64,000 nucleotides of DNA from Strix aluco (taxonomy: Eukaryota > Chordata > Aves > Strigiformes > Strigidae): NCBI RefSeq assembly GCF_031877795.1, contig NC_133954.1, positions 5,423,256 through 5,487,255 on the forward strand, written 5' to 3'. Every line of letters begins with the position of its first letter. Within the stretch, counting starts at the first letter, position 1. Below are positions 44,019 to 54,700 of the stretch, piece by piece. Below the pieces are notes generated by a model. It made no database searches and was not told where the DNA came from. It saw nothing but the letters and a program-made list of their open reading frames with translations. A program made the position numbers and the translations under genes.

Positions 44019-45481
44019 CAAACCCAGCCCGAGGACTCGGACGCTCGGTGCAGTCAGGACAGCATTTACACATCCACGGAGGACAGGGAGCTTTATGGGG
44101 ATGATTAAATACCAGAGTCCTTATGCCCTCTGCGTTTCCCACCTCTGTATGCCTGACTGCTCAGCCCAAGTGGTGGGACCACGGGGGAAAGGAGAAGGAG
44201 CAGGGCCAAATCCTGCCACTGCACCGGGCAGGGCAGAGGGACCCCAAACAGCTCCAAAACCCACTGGGTGCAGGCTGTGACTCAGGAGGTGATGTCAGCC
44301 TGTGCTGCGGCGGCGGTGCCATCCACTGTCTGTTTTGTTTTAGCTGCAGGATATCTGTGCTTTTTTTTGTGTGATTTTTTTGGGGGTGATGCTTGAGTGT
44401 ATGGGGTGACACAATGCTTTGTTGTCAAATCTGATAGTTGCCGAAAAAAAAAAACTTTCAGGCATGGTCCTAGGGATGTCATGACTTGAAAAAATCCTAC
44501 TGGGTGTTTATTTCCTACTGTATATTCCCCAAATGTTGAAAAACAGTGGGGAAATTGAAAAAATCAGATGTGAAATGTTTTATTCCTGCCCACAAATAGC
44601 ACAGGGGGTGGAGAGCTTTGCTTTAAGTCATGCACATGGGTGATTTAACGGTGTGCTGAGCAGGCCCTGGAGCTGCATTAATGTTTTCGGGATTCTATGA
44701 GTTTCTAGCAGAAACTAGAATAAACACCCTTCAGTTGTTCCAGACAAAATTAGCCATTTTATAAACAAGTTTAGGTCCCTTTCGTAACATGATAATGTGC
44801 TATTTAAGAGCCTGATGTTTACTATTCCCAGATATATTGTCGTCCCTTAATACTTTGCTGTAACTACATTACAAAGACTACCTGAAAAGATACGTAAAGT
44901 CTCCAAAATTTCTTTCTGCAAACAAATGCCTCTTACGACATCGCTGTGGGACGCTGGATCTCCACCACTGCGGCAGTTCTGAGCCCACCATAAACTTGCC
45001 ATGTTTTTAGGCTGCCCTGTTTTAAAGGCAGGTGGTGCTAAGTTTTCATGAAAAGAAAACACCACCAACAAAAAAATGAAAAGAGAGTCACCCCAATCCT
45101 TTTCCCTCTCTATTTTCAAATAGTGGTGGGCTCAGAAGACTTAGAGAGAGAAAAAAAAGTTAATTCTTCATTTTCCAGCATTATCCTTTGAATTCCTGAA
45201 TTTTTTTAACACTCGGCTGGGAAGTCCCATGGGCTATGAAGCTCAAACACCGGTGTCTCGCCCGCCAAGTCCAGCAAGGACTGCTGGCTCCTGTTAGTGA
45301 CATGTCCCCTCTGCCGACTCCTGACACCACTGTGGTTTTTTACCCCCCTCTGGGTGCGTTTTGTTCCTTTGCCTCAAGTGTGGCCCAAGCCAACTGCACC
45401 GGCAGGAATGTGGGATGCTTCCAAACAGCATCTGTCATCCCGGGGAGCCGGGTGAAGCTCTGCTGTCTGCAATTTGCCTGA

Positions 45482-45946
45482 TCACAGAATCACAGAATCA
45501 CAGAATCATCTCGGTTGGAAAGGACTTTGAAGATCATCCAGTCCAACCGTTAACCCAGCACTGACAGTTCCCAACTACACCAGATCCCTCAGTGCTATGT
45601 CAACCCGACTCTTCAACCCCTCCAGGGATGGGGACTCCACCACCTCCCTGGGCAGCCCATTCCAATGCCCAACAACCCCTTCTGTAAAGAAATACTTCCT
45701 AATATCCAGTCTAAACCTTCCCTGGCACAACTTGAGGCCATTACCTCTTGTCCTATCACTTATTACTTGGCTCAAGAGACTCATCCCCCCTCTCTGCACC
45801 CTCCTTTCAGGGAGTTGGAGAGGGCCAGGAGGTCTCCCCTCAGCCTCCTCTTCTCCAGACTAAACCCCCCCAGTTCCCTCAGCCGCTCCCCATCAGACCT
45901 GTGCTCCAGACCCTGCACTAGCTCCGTTGCCCTTCTCTGGACATGC
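45482..45946 (-). mobile_element. CR1 LINE 3'-end fragment
   Basis: The plus strand starts with repeated ACAGAATC units, the reverse complement of the CR1 3' tail, then the familiar TTGGAAAGGACTTTGAAGAT and TCCAGGGATGGGGACTCCAC sequences. The copy is on the minus strand, 5'-truncated near 45946, and belongs to a different CR1 subfamily from the one at 29.0 kb by its tail sequence. Confidence 0.93.
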
Positions 45947-47699
45947 AAAAGAGATGATCTCTTGAAAGCCCTTGGAAAACAACACCGGAGCAAGCCCAGG
46001 CCTGGTGGGTGCCTTTCCCCGGCCAGACCAGGGGGACTGAGATGCTGCAGCAGTTTCATGTACTTCAGGTGCCATCGTGGTCCCCTAGGTTGGTCCAGAC
46101 CAGCCAAGGTCACCCACTGTGTGTTACCCACAGGTCACCCACAGCAACAGCGACGGTTGCGTGGGCCAAATGCAAAAGTAGATGCTTGATTTTAAGCACA
46201 TGAATGAGTTCATTGCCATGGGAATGATGCTGCTCTGCTGCTTTGTGCCTGCTAGAGGCTGCCTTTCTCAGGCAAACCAAGAGGAGGTCTCCAAGCGCTC
46301 TCCAGCCCCTTTTCTGGCAGCAGCCAACCCACTCCCTGCCTTGCGATGCACTTTGGGACAAGGACACCTGTGAGCCGAGGGCTGTGCCAGCGCTCAGGGG
46401 ATTTACACAGAGGAGGAGAAGGACGTGATGAACAATCCCATGTTTCATGGTGTGCTGCAGCAGCACCTTCAGCAGGGCCCCAGCCTCAATGGGTGCTCCG
46501 CACGTGCCAAACAAGATGCTGCTCCCTGGCCCCAGCTCCTTGCAAAGATGCAGCCGAGCCCATGTCATTGGCGGCTTCCTTTGGAGACCCAAATCCTTAA
46601 TGCTGGACATGTTAAGGGGGCACCAGCCTCCCCCTGAGACACAAACCTCTAAACCCCCCAAAATACGTGCCCTGCAGAGGTGTCTCCACTCCTGCCGCCA
46701 GCATTAAATTAATTTAATACAATTCACCGGTTGTTATTGTCCTGAATTCACTCGAACCCTGGCACTTCAATGCCTGTTTGCCCGCAGCCCTACCAAGGGT
46801 ACCTCGATGTGCTTAAAGGTGGGGGTGGCATACATACACTGGAAGCTGTGAAGTCCTCAGATACTCTCCCGGGCCACAGATGGAAATAGGAGGTTGCAAC
46901 ATCCTGCAGCAACGTGCTAACCCCCTCCTGCCTGGAGCCTGGGGATGCAGTGGTGCGGGGGGAGGACCACCCCGTCCCCACCTGCTTTTATCCCACTGTC
47001 TCTACTGACCCCCTGGAGGGGATTGCTGGAAAAGGGACACCAGAGCGGATGGCTGCTTGGGTTTATTTTGAGGGGGTTTGGCTGCGGTGGAGACTCGAGC
47101 AGGCAGGGAAGGGTTAAAGCGGGGACCCTGCGCTTGCCCACTGCCCACTGCCTGCACTCGGGTGTCATCCAAAGCTCCCTCTCCTCCCTGCCAGCAGCTC
47201 TCATGTCAGGCTTGGAAAAGATCTGAGCGCTGCTGCTAAGGCAGTGAGGGGACAATATGGGGGAAGGGAGGATGGTGTGGGGCCTGAATGACCTGCTACC
47301 CCCCACGGGGTCCCCCAGACTCAGGGAGCAGGGGGTGCAACGGTGCAGCCACCTCTGAGGGATGCCAGGAAATACACGGCCCTGATGGCTCCCATAGGAG
47401 CACCAACGAGCAGTGCTGGGAGCAGGTCTGATGCTCCCACGGGATTTGCAATACAGGGGTCCCTGCAGCACCCCGGGGCTGGAGGTTGTCCAATTTCTTG
47501 TCACAGTCTCTGTACCCCAAAACCCCGTACCAGACACCCTGCAAACCAGGACCAACATGGCACACCTGCAGCCATGACAGCCCTCCTCATGCTCAGCGTC
47601 AGGCGCTGAGCCCTGCACCTCCCCTCTTGCCCTCCAGCTCCCAAGGGATCTTGTTCAAATCCACTTGGATCTGGAGAAGGGGGACTCAAAGATGAGATG

Positions 47700-48060
47700 T
47701 TCCCAAGGGCTGTATAAATAACCAAGGAGGGAGGCAGCTGGACAGACAGACAGGCACAGAGGCTGAGCACCCGGCATCTCCGGAGCTATAGCTGGGATCT
47801 TTGCCCTCATAACTCCCCAAAGCATCCACCATGTTCTCCCCCCTCCTCCCCTCCATATAAATGACCTCATTAGTCCAACCTGCTGAACACAGAAAGGATG
47901 CTGGACAGCTTGTCATTACCTGTGGCTGCTCGGTCTCCTACCCCCAAATCCAGTAAGTTTCCCCAAGTGAAGATGGAGCTGCCCAGTGGCTCCACAGGGC
48001 CCTTTTATCCTGAATGATGCTCACCGGACCCTTATATACACACTGGAAAATAGAAGATGC
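47700..48060 (-). promoter_or_regulatory. Candidate TATA promoter and non-coding first exon
   Basis: The minus strand has TATATAAG at 48038-48031. About 30 bases downstream begins a stretch with no ATG that ends CCACAG before GTAATG (exon end 47920), a good 5' splice site. This looks like an 85-base untranslated exon (about 47920-48005). Other AT-box motifs cluster nearby: TATAAATAA at about 47711 with CAGCTG at about 47736, and CATATAAATG near 47853. It could feed SCN4A from afar or the orphan transcript ending at 44.0 kb. Confidence 0.3.
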
Positions 48061-51000
48061 TATTTAAATATTAGCACAACCAAACCAAGGCAGGACTCTG
48101 TGTCCTTCAACCAGTTCCTGTAAATATGCCCTTCTCCCTTTGAACAGTTACAACATCAGGCATTTTCCTAGCCAGGACTAGAGGAGGCAGCTCCAGCACT
48201 CACAGCATCAATCCACTGGCTACATGTGAGGATCTCTCCTGTATAACGGGGCCGATTGGGGTGTCCCGCTGTCCCCAGGGTTTTATGGAATTGTTGCCCC
48301 TCGCTGATATCCGTTGTTAAATCTTTTGCAGTGTGTTTTGCTTGCTGCATACCCAGGCTGATCCCTCACATCTCTATCAGCAGCGGTGTGGGCAGGGGAG
48401 GAAATGCCTGTGATTATCTGCAAACTTCACTCTGCAACTCGGCACCAGCTCCGGGGAGCGAGAGAGTGGCGATGCAGGACCTGGCTGAGAGGGATGGTTG
48501 CGAGTGGCTGATTGCCTCTGGATAAACCCTGAAATGGCACTGGGGGTGCACAGTGGTCCCTGCACATGCAGAGAGTGATGGGATCTTTGAACAGCCCCAT
48601 GTACCCACCGCAGGCACGTGGGGGGATTCAGCACCCAAAAAATGAGCCAAATCCCACCTGCTGCCTGTTGGGGCAGTGCTCTGAGCCCTGAACCCCACAC
48701 TGGGCTCACCCTGCCTCCCTGTCACCCCAAAGCTGTTGGCTGTGCGTGTGCACCCCACAGCCCCTGCCTGTGAATAGGGAATTGATGGCCTCCCACTTCC
48801 GTGTCACCCTGTCACCGCTGTTTCAGCATGGCAGAGGGCTCCCACCTCCCCCCTCTCCCCATGGGGGTCCCTCCCTGCTCCCCCACAGGGGACAGGGGCT
48901 CCGTGGGGACAGGCGCCTTCCTGAAAGGAGACACTGCAGAGCACCCAGCAGACCTTTCCTGCAACCTTGGCTTGGCCAAGCTGAGGTTTATATTTAGATC
49001 TCCAGGAGGAGAAGCCAGGAGAAAGGCGACTTGTGACTTTTAAGCCCTGCCTGTAGCTCCCTTACTCCGAGTGGGAAGGTGGCTCAGAAACCGGTTACCC
49101 GTCACATCCCCCACCGTCCCCTCTCATCCTGGCAGCGGGTCTGCGGCCACCGAGGGTCTCGTGGCTGCTGGCACCCTCATCCCTGTGCCCTGCCTGCACC
49201 TTTGTGGGGACTTTCCCCCCCCGTCACAGGCTGTTTTCCATGCAGGGGGGTTCAGCGGGTGCCTACAGCCGTAAACACCACCACAGCGACCGCAGGGGCT
49301 GTCCTGCTCCCATCCATCTCCAGTGAAGCCCCAGGCAATGCTTGCACCACTCTGGGCACAGCGAGAATGACAAACCCCTGGACATCCAAGACCCCATAGA
49401 CCCTGCCCGGTGGCCTGGCATCAGCCCAGGACTGAACCCAGTACTTACTGTTGGGTGGAGAGAGCAAAATCCCAAGGAGAGACCTTTTAGGGCCAGAATT
49501 TCCCTCTCCTTCGACTCCTAGAGGCTTTGGCTCAGTGAGTGCCTGTTGGCAGAGCAGCTGCTGCTGCTGTCAGATGGTCATGAGTGAAACCTGAGGACAT
49601 GCAGGGTCCTTCAGGTAGCCTCGGCCCCGTCTCAGCTGTGGCATTCGTCCCCCGCCGCGCCAATCATGGGGCTGGCGGCGCCTGCAGCCCCCGCGGCCGC
49701 ATCGCCCAGCGCTCCCGGGGTCCTGTGGGCATGGAGCACCCCTGCACTGCGCCCACACTGGCCATGCTCTGGGCTGGGGACGTGGCCACCTGGAGCAGTC
49801 ACGGTGGTGGAGCAGGGCGTCCCAGATGTTGAGGTGACTTTGGGCTGGCTTTGGCACCAAATGGGACGTGGGGAGGTGGAGGGGAGGTGGGAAGGGACCC
49901 TGCCAGCACCTCCCCATCTATCTCTCCCAGAAGTGACATGCAATTGGAAAGAGCAGAGGGACAACTGCGAGGGTGGAGGGGGAGTTGGTGCCAACTCTGC
50001 TGCCAATGTTTTCTCCGAGCTGGTGGCACTTTGGGAGTGTTGTTCCCGTTGTGCAGCACCCAGCACCAGCCGCAGCTCCTCCTCTTGCTTGCGAGCGAGG
50101 GGCATCTGTCATTTCTGCTTTGTTCCCCCCATGCCTGCCCTCCTCTGTTGCCTAATTTTGCACCAGCACTGTGTTTCTTTGCATGTCAGGAGCATCCGAT
50201 GGCCTGGAGGGCCAACAGCCATGCAGGGTCACCCCATGTCGACACCGGCACCCCTGACTCCGTGCCCCTTGCTGCACACCCTGCCTGGGGGGACCCCCGT
50301 GGGTCTGAGCCAGACCAGGGTGGCACAGGATGGTGCAAAAGGGAGGCTTGACATGTGGTTGTCTCCTCTCTTGTCCCGCCTGATGGGGCCTTTTGGGGCT
50401 CTTTGCATGCCCAGGTAGTTGCACATGTGTGTAGGGTGCACAGAGGGCACCCAGGGTTGGGAGGAGAGCGTGGAGCGGTGTTCAGCTTGTAGGGCTCACC
50501 CCTTTTGGGGTGCATGGGGCTGCGTTGGGGGTGGACTAACCACCCCAGCACCCAGCCTGGTCAGAGGGGACTCATCATCTCTCCAACATCGCTGGCTCTG
50601 TACAACTCTTCTGCTGCTTATCTGCTCCCAAAATACCTTCTAGCACCTTTCCCATGCTGGTGTGGGTTTTACTGGAGCTGAAGCACCTGCCTTCCCCAGC
50701 TTGGCTTCCCTCCTTGGTGCATTCCCATGGCAATTTGCCTTTCCCTGCCTCCAGCCCCTCACCCATGGGGCTCCTTGTACTTGCTGGCATCCCATGCAAT
50801 CAATAAAAACAGGGCCAAGACTGTAGACCTGAGCACCCAGGGAGCTGGGAAGTGAAGTTCCTTGGCTCGATTCTGCTTTTCAGTCAATAATTTTCCTTTT
50901 CTGTTCAAGACTGAGTAAATAAGGCAGCTCAGGAGACCAGGTTCAGCTCTTTGGGGAGAGGTCGTGCAGCATGGGACAGAGGATTAGCTCTGCACAAGAG

Positions 51001-54000
51001 ATGCCAAAGGTGTGTTTGGGGAAGCATAACTTGGATTTCTTCAATTAAAAACCGATCCCAGGGCTCTTTTTTACTGACTTAGAGCCCAGACCAGGCTTGG
51101 AGAGGCTAAACAAGTGAACGAGGGAGTGAAGACCCCCATGTTAGCTCCCAGAGAATTGCTACAACTAGGGCAAAGAGCACTGGGAGCCCATGGGGAGCTC
51201 AGCAACAAAGAAACAGCCTGTGCCCACGGGCAAAGAACATTCCCTGTGCGGTCGGTGGCTTTGGCCAGTGAGAAGGACGGGGACAGGGACATCCTCCGGC
51301 TGTGGCTGTGGGCACTTTCCACATGCTCTGTTGGTCACAGCAGGAAATTCAGGGAATGATTAGTGGGTCCCATCAGCTGCCAGCTGCCCCAAACCCGGCC
51401 TTGGCACCGCTGGAAAGCCTGTGCAAGCTGCGCTGGTCTTTTTTCCCTTTGCCTATAGCCTAGAGCAAACCTGTGGTGAGTCACAGGAGGGTGGAAACCC
51501 TGGGATGTCGCTCCTGCCCTTCTGAAGCTGGGGGCCACCCTGGGGTGCCCAGCCAGGCACTGGGCTGGCACGAGGGCACAGCTCTGCCTGCAAAACCAGC
51601 TAAATCCCAACCGGAATGGGAGCTTGGGGTACCCAGGGGTACTCTCAATGCTAATTTGGGTGCCAAAACCATGCCCTTGGGGTGACAGCGGGGGATAAAG
51701 GCAGTGCTTGGCATAGCCTGTGGGACCCTAGGGTGTTTCAGGTGCCTTGGCTTGCACCCTTCCCTGAAGCCGCTGGTGCTGGGCGCATCCAGACCCTCAC
51801 CCTGCTGTGGGGCTGGCTACATCCACGGTGGTTCTGTGGGGCCAAGCTCTGGCTGTTCTCTGCGCAGGCAGGAGCTGGGCAGAGTCAGAGCTGCCTGCAC
51901 AGAGCAGGGTGGAAACAAGCTGCCCCAGCGAGCCGGGGCGTGGGGAAGGAACATTTGCAGGGAGAAATCCCTGAGCCGAAGCACCAGGAACTTCCCGGAG
52001 CAGGGATGAAAGAGCAGGTGCAAGCGCTGACATCGGGGGCACCCTTGGCACCCAAGCAGGGTGGCCTGGCAGCCCCTGGAGGAGCAGGGGATGCAGGCAG
52101 GGAAAGAAGCAACAGGCAAAGGCAAGGCTCTCCCCGATTCCCATCCCCATCGCTGATTAACCCTCACCTGGCCAGGGCTGCAGAGGGATACCCTGGGAGG
52201 TCCCAGCTCTTGCTGAAGCCCTGGGACATGTGCGGAGCTGGGCGCACGCTCCCCCAAAGCAGCATGGCCCCCTTACCTTACTCCCTGGGTGCTCTCAGGG
52301 CCCCGAGTAGAGTCATTGGGTGCTGGCACCCAGGCCCAGCAGCTGGCAGCCCCCGGGACGTGCCGGGGTCCCTCCACGCCGGCTGAGCCTTGTGTCCAGG
52401 GCAGTCTGCGTGGGGACACTGTGCGCTCCGGGGCTGACACCCTGGATCCGATGTCAGCGCCCAAGGCGGCGTTGCGGGGCCGCAGTGCCACCCACCGGCT
52501 CCAGGCAAAACACCCCCCTTTTCCTGGACACCCCTCTGCCCGAGGGGAGGACAAGGGACCCCCAGGACAGGGTGAGCGATGGGGATGCCAGGCTACCGTG
52601 GCACCTTGTGCCACGCTGGAGGGGAGACGGGGAAAACCTGGCCCTGCTCTGCCTGGGCTCGGCTACCCCAAATATGTGGCTGTAGAGCACGGCCCACACG
52701 ACAGATGCAGTGAACCCTTTTGAAAACCATTTCTGCAGACTGAACGGGACACACAGGCCCCGCGGCAATGGCACATCAGCCCTCCTGCACCCATGGTGGG
52801 CTCCCGCCCTTGCAGGCTCCGCCGCGCACTGTGGAGGCCACGGGATCAGTGCCCAGCAAACCCCAGCAGGTCATTTAGGGTGCTAGCTTAGCACCCAGAA
52901 AAACCCATTTCCAGCTGAAAATGAATGCAAACCCCGGTGATTTTCAAAGCTTTATGGCAACTGTGACATTCCCACTGAGCATCCCCAGCCCTGGTGCAAG
53001 CTGCTGCTCTGTCTGCCTCACATCCCCGCCAAAACAGCATCTTCCTTGCTAGTGATGGAGAGAGATGTTTATTCACCTGTGGGTTCTTTGCGGCCGCAGG
53101 CAGGCATTTATTTGGCAGTTGCTGTGCTCCTCTGGAGGTTTCCTGGTTGGCGATGCAGGGTGTTGCTGGCCTGGGGGGTTGTTTAACGAAGCATCTTCCA
53201 TCTTACCTCAAATCAAGTCTGGGGCTCTGTTTCCCTCTCAACGCCTCTTTGTGAGACCAGACAGGATCTCTGGAGATCATGCAGTCTGGAAAAGGGCCAA
53301 CACATGGGTTTTATTTAAGGAAGGACATGTGGCTACATGAAGAAATTACAGGAAGTGTGAGAAACTCTGCTGAGATCGGGTGGCTTGGGTCTTGGGAACA
53401 TGGGAGAGGCCAGGAGGTTTAGGGAAAGGGCATTCGAGGCCTTTCTTGCTCCTGGAGACAGCGTTTGCCAAGGCAGGAGCTCTGCCCAGGGAGGGGAAAG
53501 GATGCTCATGGGAGTGAACAGGGCCAGGCTGTGGCATGGTGGTGGCAGCTCCGACCTGGAGGGGACGCAGCACCTCAGCGCATCTGGCACAGCCCATTTT
53601 GCACCTATCTTGTGCTCTTCCTCGCTTTCCTCCTCCATCTCCCCTCCATGGCCTTGCCCAGAGCCTGGCTGTTTCACCAGACAGGGAAAAAGCAGATATT
53701 CACCCCCCGCCCCCCAACCCGGGAATATTTCCAGACTTTGCAGATATTGTCAGGTTTCTACCCTCTAGCAAGCCTGGTACCAAGTCATCTGGGTTTGTAG
53801 AGCAAAGCAAACCTCTGAAAAGTGATGCTGGATTTCAGAACTAGATTTTTTTGGCAAAAACCTCGCTAGTGCCAGGCAAACGAATCCCCAGTGAAGACGA
53901 GTGAGTCCTACTGTTTGCAAACTGTCGCATCGTTCCAGTGCAGAGCCCCTGGGAGAGGTGCAGAGCCCCTAGGAGCTGGCATGGCAAGGATGATGGACCG

Positions 54001-54500
54001 TCTTCCCCAGCACCAAGCACAGCTGAAGCAACAGGCACGGGAGAAAGGGAAACTTTTTGGAAAGCAGGGGAGGATCTGAGTCATGAAACCATTGGGAGTC
54101 TCATGTAGAGAGCTGTCAGTTTTCAGCTGTCTTTGAATTTGCTACTCCCACCCCCAGAATGGCTCCTGGGGGCTGTGTCTAGGCATCTTCCCATAAGGAA
54201 AACAGTTTCGTAAACCAAAGCAGGAAGGTGAAAAAGCGCTGGGGCCACTTCGGTTTTCATTCCAGTGCCAAATGAAAAATGCCAGATGTCCTTTGTGAAA
54301 TGATATTTACGTTTCCTACTCAGTCCTGGGGCAGAAAAGGTGGAGAATCTCTCTTCCCTTTTCCTAAAACACTGACCAAACCACGAAGGGAGCTTTGGGC
54401 AGGTGAGAAACCATCATGGATCAACAAGAGATGCCAGTACATGAGCAGGCAGAGCCTTTCGCAATGGCCTTTCACACCACCCTCTGAGGATGCCAGACCC
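48061..54500. other. Intergenic sequence between the receptor gene and SCN4A
   Basis: GC-rich sequence with small CpG-dense patches at about 49635-49730 and 52420-52500 and no recognised exon. The longest open frame (49666-50418, plus, 250 codons) is low in complexity and shows no domain. Confidence 0.5.
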
Positions 54501-54518
54501 AGAACCTACAAAATCCTT

Positions 54519-54524
54519 TTTATT
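54519..54524 (-). terminator. Polyadenylation signal of the class B1 receptor gene
   Basis: AATAAA on the minus strand about 85 bases after the receptor stop codon, followed about 35-50 bases on by GGGTGGTGTG, a GT-rich downstream element. The 3'UTR would be only about 110 bases. Confidence 0.75.
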
Positions 54525-54607
54525 GCGTTTCTGGAACCATAGCTGTGGAGCTGCACTGCCACCACCACTGTCCTCAGGGAAGTATTTGCCCCCAAATGCT
54601 GTCCTCG

Positions 54608-54700
54608 TCATGCTGTGAAGTCTTGGGTTGCCAGGTTGAAGACGTTGCTCTCCATGGATGACTGCCACTTGCCCCAGTTCCTCTTGATCTCAGCCTGGAC
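54608..54700 (-). CDS. GHRHR-like exon L, C-terminal tail and stop
   Basis: 93 bp with stop TGA. It begins [15 protein letters not shown], completing the NGEVQxE motif and helix 8, and ends QDFTA. The tail is short for the family, leaving few phosphorylation sites. Confidence 0.95.
   Translation of the reverse strand, partial: VQAEIKRNWGKWQSSMESNVFNLATQDFTA

Noticed and set aside
46917-47618. 233-codon minus-strand frame
   Set aside because: No motif, a low-complexity start, and equally long shadow frames; looks like chance in GC-rich sequence.
44000-48060. Idea that the 4 kb unit is the growth hormone gene
   Set aside because: Size and TATA promoter fit, but none of the conserved growth hormone helices or the C-terminal cysteine region can be found in any frame.
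49666-50418. 250-codon plus-strand frame, the longest open frame outside SCN4A's last exon
   Set aside because: Ala/Pro/Gly/Cys-rich composition of GC-rich non-coding DNA, no recognisable domain, several overlapping frames of similar length on both strands.
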